Below are positions 25,173-32,118 of a stretch of 64,000 nt of DNA, piece by piece. Within the stretch, counting starts at the first letter, position 1; every line of letters begins with the position of its first letter. A program made the translations under genes and the position numbers. Location: the NCBI RefSeq assembly GCF_002866925.1, contig NZ_PKUQ01000050.1, positions 62,001 through 126,000 on the forward strand, given 5' to 3'. Below the pieces are notes generated by a model. That model worked only from the letters and a program-made list of their open reading frames with translations, did no database searches and was not told the DNA's origin. Source of the stretch: Cohaesibacter celericrescens (GTDB lineage Bacteria; Pseudomonadota; Alphaproteobacteria; Rhizobiales; Cohaesibacteraceae).

Positions 25173-26660
25173 ATGAGTCTTTCAGTTGCCCTGCAGGTCG
25201 CTCAATCTGCCTTAACGACCCGTCAGCGAGAAACCGCAATTCTGTCAAAGAATATCACCAGTGCGACGGAGGAAGGATACAGTCGCAAGACAGCTCTTAT
25301 CTCTTCCCTGCGCTCAGAGGATGGTCAAAGTGGTGGTGTTTATGTCAGCGCCATTGATCGAGCCACCGATAGTGCTTTGTTCAGCAATTTGATCAGCTCC
25401 ACATCAGCGGGCATGACCAGTGAGATCTTTCTTGATGGCGTAACCCGCCTTTCACAAACAATTGGCGATCCCCAGGAATCCCGATCCCCTAGCGCAACCT
25501 TGGGCCGCTTTGCCAATGCTTTGCAGCAATATAGTGCTGAGCCACAGAATACGGTTCTTGCCGGTGCTGTTTTGACGGGAGCACAGGATCTGGTCAACAC
25601 ACTGAACACAGCAACCAGTGCTGTACAGACCGAGAGAGAGCGGGCCGATGCCTTGATTGCAGACTCGGTCAATTCAATCAATTCCCTGCTATCCAATCTG
25701 GAAGACGTCAATAAGGAGGTGATCCGCGGCACGCAAGCAGGCACGGACATTACGGATGCCCTCGATGAACGGGATCAAATCGTTCTGCAACTGTCCGAAT
25801 TCATGGGTATCAGGACAGAGACACGTGCCAACAACGACCTTGTGGTAACCACCGACAGCGGCGTCATGCTGTTTGAAACAACACCCCGATCGGTCAATTT
25901 TGAAGCGACCAACAGCTATGTCGCAGGAACCACCGGCAACGCATTGATTGTAGACGGCGTCAGAGTTTCTGGTCCCGGAGCCAACATGGAGCTGAAAGAA
26001 GGCAAGATTGTCGGCCTGATGCAGATCCGTGACGAGGTAACGGTAACCTATCAAAACCAGCTTGATGAAATAGCCCGCGGCCTGATTACTGCCTTTTCAG
26101 AATCAGATCAGGTCGGCACCAATCCGGACCGCACAGGTCTGTTCACTTACTCCGGCTCCCCTACGGTTCCCGCTTCAGGTACGTTGGTTACAGGTCTGGC
26201 AGGGTCCATTTCCATTGCCGCCTCCGTTGACCCCGATCAAGGGGGCGATATCAATCGCCTGCGCGACGGTGGCATATCCGAACCGTTTGACAGCGATTAT
26301 GTCTATAACACGGGCGGTGAAGCCGGCTATGTGACACGCCTGCAAGACCTGATCACCAATGTCGATACGCCGATGACCTTTGATCCTGCAACGCAGGTGG
26401 ACACCAGCAATTCACTCACCGCTTTTGCTTCCTCTTCGGCCAGCTGGCTCGAAGGAGAACGCAAACAGGCCACCACCATCAATGAACAACACACTGTGGT
26501 TGTCACGCGGACGGCCGAATCCCTTTCCAATATCACGGGCGTCAATATTGATGACGAGATGCAGTCGATGCTGGAAATAGAGCGGAGTTATGCAGCGACC
26601 GCCAAACTCATCACCACGATCAATCAAATGCTTGATCAACTTCTTCAAATCGCGGGGTAA
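25173..26660 (+). CDS. flgK: Hook-filament junction protein FlgK
   Basis: FlgK is the first hook-associated protein. The 495-residue product has the conserved N-terminus (SVALQVAQSALTTRQRETAIL), the central region typical of FlgK (LFSNLISSTSAGM, NSLLSNLEDVNKEVI) and the C-terminal helix (NITGVNIDDEMQSMLEIERSY, AATAKLITTINQMLDQLL) that match the family. It follows flgE by 76 bases with the hairpin in between and precedes flgL by 3 bases. Confidence 0.95.
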   Translation: MSLSVALQVAQSALTTRQRETAILSKNITSATEEGYSRKTALISSLRSEDGQSGGVYVSAIDRATDSALFSNLISSTSAGMTSEIFLDGVTRLSQTIGDPQESRSPSATLGRFANALQQYSAEPQNTVLAGAVLTGAQDLVNTLNTATSAVQTERERADALIADSVNSINSLLSNLEDVNKEVIRGTQAGTDITDALDERDQIVLQLSEFMGIRTETRANNDLVVTTDSGVMLFETTPRSVNFEATNSYVAGTTGNALIVDGVRVSGPGANMELKEGKIVGLMQIRDEVTVTYQNQLDEIARGLITAFSESDQVGTNPDRTGLFTYSGSPTVPASGTLVTGLAGSISIAASVDPDQGGDINRLRDGGISEPFDSDYVYNTGGEAGYVTRLQDLITNVDTPMTFDPATQVDTSNSLTAFASSSASWLEGERKQATTINEQHTVVVTRTAESLSNITGVNIDDEMQSMLEIERSYAATAKLITTINQMLDQLLQIAG

Positions 26661-26663
26661 GTC

Positions 26664-27713
26664 ATGAAAACCGGTTTTATATCTACATTGTCCCTGACCT
26701 CCGCCTCGCGTGGCTCCATTATGGAGCAGAGTGTGGCGTTGGCCAAACTGCAAACAGAAGTTTCCTCGGGGCGAAAATATGATGTCGGCCTCGATCTCGG
26801 CATAGGAACCGGCGAAGCCATTTCCATGCGCAGCGAGTTCGAAAACCTCAACACCATTGTTGACACCAATGGGCTGGTTAAAAGCCGCTTGGATGTCACC
26901 GAGACCGGCATGCTGAATGTACGCGACAGCGCGCAAACAATGCTGGCAACACTCGTATCCAGCATTGGTAGCGAAACAGGTCGTGAAGTAACCATCGCCG
27001 AAGCAAAAAACAATCTCGAACAGCTTGTCGCGACATTGAACACCTCCTTCAGCGGCACCTATCTTTTTGCTGGAATCAATGTCGGAGAAACACCGATTAC
27101 CGACTATTACGCCACGGGTTCAGCCAACAAAACAGCAGTTGACACCACCTTTATGGCCGAGTTCGGCATGGCACAAAACAATGCAGGACTGAACAGCGTG
27201 ACGGCGGCGCAAATGCAAAGCTATCTGGATGGCGCATTTGCCAATGAATTTGACAGTCCGGGCAACTGGAATGCCAATTGGTCAACAGCCACAGATCAGG
27301 AAATGGTCAACCGGATTTCAACGTCCGAAACCATCGAGACGTCCATCAGTGCCAATATTGATCCCATGCGCAAACTTGCTATGGCCTTTACCATGGTCGC
27401 CGATCTTGGCGGTGAAAATATGACACAGAACACCTTTGATGTGGTGCTCAACAAGGCCGTTTCTATGCTCGGAGAGGCTATTGGTGAGCTCAACTCCAGC
27501 ATAGGGCAGGTCGGCAATGCGCAGGCACGCGTGGCACGGGCATCAGACAAGTTGTCCCTGCAAACCGATCTTATCAACGAGCGCATTCTGGCGTTGGAGA
27601 ATGTGAACACAACAGAAGTTTCCGTCCTGCTTTCAAACGCTGTAACCCAGCTAGAGGTGACCTATGCCGTCACCAGCCGGATGCAGGGAATGAGCTTGTT
27701 GAACTATCTTTAA
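26664..27713 (+). CDS. flgL: Hook-filament junction protein FlgL
   Basis: The second hook-associated protein, 349 residues, with flagellin-like termini: LASRG-type N-terminal helix (MEQSVALAKLQTEVSSGRKYD) and C-terminal NTTEVSVLLSNAVTQLEVTY. The middle is variable. It is immediately after flgK, as expected for co-assembly and joint chaperoning. The start ATG has a GGGGTAAGTC context and lies 3 bases after the flgK stop. Confidence 0.93.
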   Translation: MKTGFISTLSLTSASRGSIMEQSVALAKLQTEVSSGRKYDVGLDLGIGTGEAISMRSEFENLNTIVDTNGLVKSRLDVTETGMLNVRDSAQTMLATLVSSIGSETGREVTIAEAKNNLEQLVATLNTSFSGTYLFAGINVGETPITDYYATGSANKTAVDTTFMAEFGMAQNNAGLNSVTAAQMQSYLDGAFANEFDSPGNWNANWSTATDQEMVNRISTSETIETSISANIDPMRKLAMAFTMVADLGGENMTQNTFDVVLNKAVSMLGEAIGELNSSIGQVGNAQARVARASDKLSLQTDLINERILALENVNTTEVSVLLSNAVTQLEVTYAVTSRMQGMSLLNYL

Positions 27714-27778
27714 ACACCCCGTTTGACCGGTGGTCCAACGGCATGTCTTTGGCTAACTCCTTTGTAGCAAGGGTCACA

Positions 27779-28129
27779 ATGTATAACACCTATTACGCGG
27801 AAAGCACGGCACTGTCGTGCGAGTTCAATCGCAACCACGAATGGTCTGCTTTGGATCAAGTGGTCACGGCATTAAAGACAGCAAAAGAGCACGGGCTTGT
27901 ATCCTCTGAAGGGAAACAGGCTCTGCATAATACGATGATGGTCTGGAGCTTCCTGCTAGAAGACCTGAGCAACAGTGACAATGACCTGCCTGCGCAATTG
28001 CGCGCAGACCTCATTTCCATAGGCATTTTTGTCATTAAGCAAGTGGGGCGTTTGCGCGAGGCGGAAACAGCCGAGATTGACGGCCTAATCGACATCAACA
28101 CAACCATAAGGGATGGATTGAACCAATGA
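27779..28129 (+). CDS. flaF: Flagellin regulator FlaF
   Basis: FlaF, 116 residues from the chosen start, works with FlbT to balance flagellin synthesis and secretion in alphaproteobacteria. The N-terminal MYNTYYAESTA and the helical body (ALDQVVTALKTAKEHGL, LWSFLLEDLS-type segment) fit the family. ATG at 27779 has AAGGGT about seven bases upstream and gives the usual MY start; an upstream ATG at 27743 would add 12 residues without a site. It overlaps flbT by 4 bases. Confidence 0.87.
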   Translation: MYNTYYAESTALSCEFNRNHEWSALDQVVTALKTAKEHGLVSSEGKQALHNTMMVWSFLLEDLSNSDNDLPAQLRADLISIGIFVIKQVGRLREAETAEIDGLIDINTTIRDGLNQ

Positions 28130-28581
28130 AACCGTTGCAATTGACCTTCAAATCTGGCGAGCGTTTCTATGTCAACGGCGCTGTGATCAGGTTTCCAAAG
28201 AAAACCACGGTTGAGTTGTTAAACAATGTCGAGTTTCTGCTCGAAAGCCAGATCATGCAGATCAGCGAAACAACCACTCCTCTACGCCAGCTTTATTTTG
28301 TCGCACAGATGTTGCTGACGTCCCCCAGCAACACAGATGACGCGCATGCGACATTTATGCATTTCTCCCGCAGTCTGGCCCAGACCCTGAAGCACTATCG
28401 CCTCTGCGCTGGTGTACAGGAAGTTGTCGACATGGTGAATGCTGGCAGCACCTACGAAGCCATGAAAAAAATCCGTGCGCTCTACCCCCTGGAAGCCAGC
28501 ATTCTGGATGGCTCCGCGCTTCACACGACGGAATCACTGGTGCAACCCCAAAAAGCAGCGGCCGCGGCCAATTATCTCTAA
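28126..28581 (+). CDS. flbT: Flagellin mRNA regulator FlbT
   Basis: FlbT, 151 residues, is the post-transcriptional regulator that acts on flagellin mRNA in Caulobacter and relatives. The N-terminal MKPLQLTFKSGERFYVNGAV and the later FLLESQIMQISETTTPLRQLYF are family-typical. In rhizobia it may activate rather than repress, so the sign of control is not known here. It overlaps flaF (ATGA) and precedes flgD by 59 bases. Confidence 0.92.
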   Translation: MKPLQLTFKSGERFYVNGAVIRFPKKTTVELLNNVEFLLESQIMQISETTTPLRQLYFVAQMLLTSPSNTDDAHATFMHFSRSLAQTLKHYRLCAGVQEVVDMVNAGSTYEAMKKIRALYPLEASILDGSALHTTESLVQPQKAAAAANYL

Positions 28582-28640
28582 CCCTCCGATCCGAACTGAA
28601 ACATCTTCCGATCCACAGCAAATTCAGAGGATTTCCCACA

Positions 28641-29045
28641 ATGAGCGTCTCTACCGTCACCCCGTCGAGTTCTGTTGATACGACATCGAGTTCAACCTCA
28701 TCAGCCATGCAAACCCAAACCATGGATTATGATTCATTTCTGCAATTAATGGTGACGCAAATGAAGAATCAGGATCCAACGGAACCAACCGACATGGGCG
28801 AGCAGATGGGGCAACTCGCGTCTTTCTCCAACGTCGAGCAAAATATTCAGACCAATAATAAGCTGGATGCGGTGCTTTCCCAACTTTACGTCAATCAGTC
28901 GGCGAGCCTGATTGGTAAAACAATCACCACCACCAATAATATTTCGGGACAAATCGAATCCGTCGGCATTTATTCCGATGGTGTTGTGGCAAAGCTGCAA
29001 GATGGTACAGACGTTCTTATAGGTCCCGGAGTGACAATCTCCTGA
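28641..29045 (+). CDS. flgD: Flagellar hook assembly protein FlgD
   Basis: FlgD is the hook-cap scaffold. The 134-residue protein contains the FlgD core (YDSFLQLMVTQMKNQDPTEP, then QMGQLASFSNVEQNIQTN) and a short tail with GKTITTTNNISGQIESVG. It lacks the Tudor/FnIII-type C-terminal domains of enterobacterial FlgD; short forms are common in rhizobia. Its TGA overlaps the fliQ ATG by one base. Confidence 0.94.
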   Translation: MSVSTVTPSSSVDTTSSSTSSAMQTQTMDYDSFLQLMVTQMKNQDPTEPTDMGEQMGQLASFSNVEQNIQTNNKLDAVLSQLYVNQSASLIGKTITTTNNISGQIESVGIYSDGVVAKLQDGTDVLIGPGVTIS

Positions 29046-29311
29046 TGAATGAAATGGACGCACTCGATTTGGTTCGAGCAGCATTCTGGACGATCATAGT
29101 CAGCTCTGGCCCTGCGGTTGGCGCAGCCATGGTCGTCGGCGTTGCGATTGCCCTGTTCCAAGCACTGACTCAGGTTCAGGAAATGACGCTGACCTTTATT
29201 CCCAAGATCCTCGTGATTTTTTTAACACTGATCGCCAGTGGTACCTTTATCGGTTCCCAAATTGCCAGCTTCACCGAGGTGGTTTATGACCGGATCGAAC
29301 ACGGCTTTTGA
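29045..29311 (+). CDS. fliQ: Flagellar export gate protein FliQ
   Basis: FliQ, 88 residues, is the small two-helix subunit of the FliP-FliQ-FliR gate. It has two membrane helices (IVSSGPAVGAAMVVGVAIALFQ; ILVIFLTLIASGTFIGSQI) joined by the conserved polar loop ALTQVQEMTLTF. It is the last gene of the flagellar block and faces thyA convergently, with 85 bases between stops and no clear terminator. Confidence 0.94.
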   Translation: MNEMDALDLVRAAFWTIIVSSGPAVGAAMVVGVAIALFQALTQVQEMTLTFIPKILVIFLTLIASGTFIGSQIASFTEVVYDRIEHGF

Positions 29312-29396
29312 TAGGATACCAAGATTGTTGGATCGTCGTAAGCAGCACCCGCTAGATCCTCAGGATGCAGCAACAAAGTCCGTCATGCCACATACC

Positions 29397-30230
29397 CTAT
29401 ACCGCAATAGGTGCACGGATATGGGGATGCGGATCATATCCAACAATCTCGAAATCATCAAAACCATACTCGAAAATCGAGTCGGGTCGGCGCTTGATTT
29501 TCAATTGCGGCAATGAGCGCACCTCGCGTGTGAGCTGCATTTTCACTTGTTCAAAATGATTGGAATAGATGTGGGCATCACCGATGCTAATAACAATCTC
29601 ACCAACATCCAAGTCACATTGCTGAGCCAGCATATGGGTAAGCAACCCAAGGCTGGCAGTGTTATACGGATTGCCCAAAAACAAATCGTTGCTTCGAATA
29701 TAAAGGGATGCACTTAACCGCCCACCGCCCACATAAAACTGATAGAAAGCGTGGCAAGGCGGAAGCGCCATTCTACCGGCTGCAGCATTTTCCTGCGGCG
29801 TCATTGTTTCATCGGGCAGAGCAGAAACATTCCAGCCGCTAATGATATGACGGCGTGAGTTCGGATTGTTTTTCAAACCATCCATAAGCGCTTGCACTTG
29901 ATCATAGGATTTACCATCAGGTCCCTGCCAAGCACGCCATTGCGCTCCATAAACGGGACCCAATTCTCCATCTTCAAGAGCCCATTCATCCCAAATGCTG
30001 ACACCATTCTCTTTGAGAAACTTGGTATTGGTATCGCCACGCAAGAACCACAACAACTCGATAGCAATCGATTTAAAATGGAGCTTTTTGGTCGTCAACA
30101 GCGGAAACCCCTCGGTCAGATCATACCGAACCTGCCGCCCGAACACCGAACGCGTCCCTGTCCCAGTACGGTCGCCTTTATCAACTCCGCTTTCCATCAC
30201 GTCTGAAAGCAAGTCTAAATAAGTCTTCAT
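29397..30230 (-). CDS. thyA: Thymidylate synthase ThyA
   Basis: Methylates dUMP to dTMP using methylene-tetrahydrofolate. The 277-residue enzyme carries the catalytic Cys159 in [13 protein letters not shown], the Arg-rich phosphate-binding segments ([12 protein letters not shown] and [10 protein letters not shown]), and the C-terminal [13 protein letters not shown]. Length is slightly above the 264 of E. coli because of a small insertion near residues 140-152. It is transcribed alone; a palindromic element lies 60-80 bases upstream. No dfrA follows in the window. Confidence 0.97.
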   Translation of the reverse strand: MKTYLDLLSDVMESGVDKGDRTGTGTRSVFGRQVRYDLTEGFPLLTTKKLHFKSIAIELLWFLRGDTNTKFLKENGVSIWDEWALEDGELGPVYGAQWRAWQGPDGKSYDQVQALMDGLKNNPNSRRHIISGWNVSALPDETMTPQENAAAGRMALPPCHAFYQFYVGGGRLSASLYIRSNDLFLGNPYNTASLGLLTHMLAQQCDLDVGEIVISIGDAHIYSNHFEQVKMQLTREVRSLPQLKIKRRPDSIFEYGFDDFEIVGYDPHPHIRAPIAV

Positions 30231-30573
30231 TGAGCGCCCCTGACTCTACCTAAATAAATTGGCAGAGAGTATGTGTAATTTGAACCGTTTTCATAGAAAC
30301 ATTCTACGAATGAATTGTTTACGCTGCCAATACGGCTCGACCAGTTCTGCAAAATGCCAAACACAGATCCAGTAGCGGTGCAGTCTCCATTGACTGCCTC
30401 ATAATCAGGCTATATTGCAACAAATCCGGATATCCTTGCGTCTATGCCCCAACCGTCATGCCATATTTTGTGTTCTGATAGCTGATTCTGCAATCCATTC
30501 ACAGCGCGGCATAATTCCGTGCCTTCGCTATCATTCCCTCTTTTAATCCCACCGACTAGTCCCTATATTCAAT
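30231..30573. other. Gene-free interval between thyA and ssrA
   Basis: No gene is supported in these 343 bases. They hold the thyA promoter side (with the palindrome at 30290-30310) and the ssrA promoter side. A weak candidate promoter for ssrA, TTGACT at 30390 and TATATT at 30411 with a 15-base spacer, is present but too far and too short-spaced to trust. Confidence 0.6.
30290..30310. promoter_or_regulatory. 21-bp imperfect palindrome upstream of thyA
   Basis: TTCATAGAA-ACA-TTCTACGAA has 8 of 9 matching positions in the two arms around a 3-base centre. It lies 60-80 bases upstream of the thyA start and looks like a dimeric repressor operator. It is not the LexA box of alphaproteobacteria (GTTC-N7-GTTC). 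Confidence 0.55.
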
Positions 30574-30655
30574 TTGTCACTTCGGTGACTATGGCAATAA
30601 ATGGCCTTTGTAATAAGCCTATCGGACCCGGGGGCGGTACCCGGCGCCTCCACCA
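30574..30655 (+). ncRNA. ssrA: tmRNA acceptor piece
   Basis: Begins with a UUCG-loop hairpin (GTCAC/GTGAC, 30576-30589) and carries the T-arm-like GGACCCGGGGGCGG and the terminal CCA at 30653-30655 with discriminator A at 30652. It would be charged with alanine. The 5' end is estimated. Confidence 0.88.
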
Positions 30656-30699
30656 CAAGCACCGTTGCGAATGCAACGTCAGAAAGCGGTGTTTTTGCT
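30656..30699 (+). other. Excised tmRNA spacer
   Basis: 44 bases joining the two mature pieces. They fold into a hairpin: CGTTGC/GCAACG with loop GAAT (30663-30678) inside a longer CACCG/CGGTG pairing. It should be removed by processing to give the 3' CCA end and the 5' end at 30700. Confidence 0.8.
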
Positions 30700-30901
30700 G
30701 GGGGCGAAATAGGATCGACGAGGGTGTAAAGATCGTGTTTTTGCTCGGCATTGTACCGCCGTTATCGGGCTATATTTTAGTTGCAAATGACAACTATGCA
30801 GGCTCACGTCTCGCTGCTGCTTAAGCAGTGCGACAAGCCACTTAAGCCCTAACCGGTTTGCTCGGTTAGGCGGGGTTCGGAGGCACCTGGCAACAGAAGC
30901 C
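30700..30901 (+). ncRNA. ssrA: tmRNA coding piece with tag ANDNYAGSRLAAA
   Basis: The tag reading frame runs from the resume codon GCA at 30783 to TAA at 30824 and encodes ANDNYAGSRLAAA. The final alanines are the ClpX recognition signal and the preceding part is where SspB binds. Downstream an 8-bp helix CCTAACCG/CGGTTAGG (30848-30870) and the conserved GGCACCTGGCAACAGAAGCC close the piece. Confidence 0.93.
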
Positions 30902-31036
30902 TTCACTTAATTTCGACAATCCTTTGACAATGGTTGATATCTGCCGCTGGAATAGGTATTGAGCGCCTGCCTCGCTTGACTTTGAGCAGCAGCCACTGAC
31001 AATAGAACGGCAAATCTTCCAGAATTCGGAGGCCCC

Positions 31037-31612
31037 ATGAGTGAAGACCTGATCCGCTATGATATCCTTGCACAAGACGCTTTGCGAGGTGTGGTGAAAA
31101 CGGTTTTGACCGAAGTGTCACGCACCGGCCTTCCCGGCGAACACCACTTTTATATCACCTTTAACACCCATGGAACTGGCGTACGCATTTCGCCGCGGCT
31201 TTTGGCAAAATACCCAGAAGACATGACCATCGTATTGCAGCATCAGTTTTGGGACATGACAGCCCACGAGCAGGCCATTGAAATCGGCCTCTCCTTTGAT
31301 GGCATCCCGGAAAAACTTTATATCCCTTATTCCGCAATCATCACATTCATTGATCCCAGCGTCCATTTTTCATTGCAGTTCGAAGTTGAAACAGACGTCG
31401 AAGATGAGTTGGAGAGCCTTGATCTTGAAACAGATGAAGGATCCGAGGCAATCATCACCGTAATGGCGCCCACGTCGGAGCGGGACGAAGGCACAACAGC
31501 AGAATCTGCCGAAGAAGCCCAGACCGCATCAGACACATCGACCTCAAAAGAAGAGGATGATAAGTCAGATGGCGCTGAAGTGGTGTCATTGGATGCTTTT
31601 CGCAAGAAATAG
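31037..31612 (+). CDS. sspB: ClpXP adaptor SspB (alpha type)
   Basis: SspB tethers ssrA-tagged proteins to ClpXP. The 191-residue protein has the SspB fold in residues 1-120 (DLIRYDILAQDALRGVVKTVL, HHFYITFNTHGTGVRIS, IVLQHQFWDMTA, LYIPYSAIITFIDPSVHFSLQF), an acidic flexible tail, and a C-terminal segment (VVSLDAFRKK) that should be the ClpX-binding tail. A GGAGGCCCC site precedes the ATG. It lies 136 bases after the tmRNA gene whose tag it recognises, so substrate tag and adaptor are encoded side by side. Confidence 0.93.
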   Translation: MSEDLIRYDILAQDALRGVVKTVLTEVSRTGLPGEHHFYITFNTHGTGVRISPRLLAKYPEDMTIVLQHQFWDMTAHEQAIEIGLSFDGIPEKLYIPYSAIITFIDPSVHFSLQFEVETDVEDELESLDLETDEGSEAIITVMAPTSERDEGTTAESAEEAQTASDTSTSKEEDDKSDGAEVVSLDAFRKK

Positions 31613-31656
31613 ACATTTTTCAGGGATCATCCCGCCAAAGGCACCTGTTAGAAGCA

Positions 31657-31857
31657 ATGGCCAGCATTATCAATCTCCGCCAAGCACGCAAAAGCAAGGC
31701 TCGCGTTGAAAAAGAACAACGAGCCGAGTCCAATCGTGCCAAATTTGGCCGCACCAAGGCGGAGAAGGCCAAACAAAACTCAGAATCCGATAAACTCAAT
31801 CGGCATTTGGACGGTCACAAACTGACGACAGCCCCCGCAGACAGCGACGGCAGCTAA
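31657..31857 (+). CDS. DUF4169-like small basic protein
   Basis: A 66-residue, very basic protein (INLRQARKSKARVEKEQRAE, ANRAKFGRTKAEK) of the DUF4169 type, which is common in alphaproteobacteria and often beside sspB. Function unknown; the helical, Lys/Arg/Gln-rich sequence suggests nucleic-acid or protein contact. It is 44 bases after sspB and 12 bases before the next gene, so a co-transcript is likely. Confidence 0.82.
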   Translation: MASIINLRQARKSKARVEKEQRAESNRAKFGRTKAEKAKQNSESDKLNRHLDGHKLTTAPADSDGS

Positions 31858-31869
31858 TCTGGCACCCTC

Positions 31870-32118
31870 ATGAAAAAGCACTCAGTCACTATCGCAGGCC
31901 ATCGCACATCCATTTCTTTGGAAGACGAGTTCTGGACCGGACTGAAATCGCTGGCGGCCAGCCGCAATAAATCACTGGCTGACATCATCCGCCAAATCGA
32001 CCGTGATCGCGGTGCAAACAACCTCTCATCAGCCATTCGCATTTCCGTACTCGATCATTACAAGGCTCAGATCCCTGACAACACGGATCTGACAGAACCC
32101 ACTAATCCAACTGAATGA
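31870..32118 (+). CDS. Ribbon-helix-helix-like protein
   Basis: An 82-residue protein resembling the ribbon-helix-helix (RHH_4) family: an N-terminal beta strand (HSVTIAGHRTSISL) then two helices (EDEFWTGLKSLAASRNKSL, ADIIRQIDRDRG). In alphaproteobacteria such proteins often follow sspB and DUF4169 genes. DNA binding is plausible but not shown. The last 17 bases overlap the tail of the convergent AsmA-like gene. Confidence 0.8.
   Translation: MKKHSVTIAGHRTSISLEDEFWTGLKSLAASRNKSLADIIRQIDRDRGANNLSSAIRISVLDHYKAQIPDNTDLTEPTNPTE

Larger units (their letters stand above)
30574..30901 (+). ncRNA. ssrA: Permuted two-piece tmRNA gene
   Basis: tmRNA rescues stalled ribosomes and adds a degradation tag. 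The gene is circularly permuted, as in alphaproteobacteria: the acceptor piece with genomic CCA ends at 30655, a 44-base spacer follows, and the coding piece begins at 30700. A 7-bp acceptor stem pairs GGGGGCG (30700-30706) with CGCCTCC (30645-30651), including one G-U pair. The coding piece has the universal AAATAGGATCGAC after the stem, an encoded tag, and a pseudoknot-like end. Outer ends are approximate. It lies upstream of sspB in the same direction. Confidence 0.95.

Noticed and set aside
30390..30416. TTGACT and TATATT as ssrA promoter
   Set aside because: Spacing is 15 bases and the distance to the RNA is about 160 bases; kept only as a weak note.
30519..30824. 101-residue frame ending in the tag sequence
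   Set aside because: It is the tmRNA tag frame read backwards into the acceptor piece; only the last 13 codons are real.
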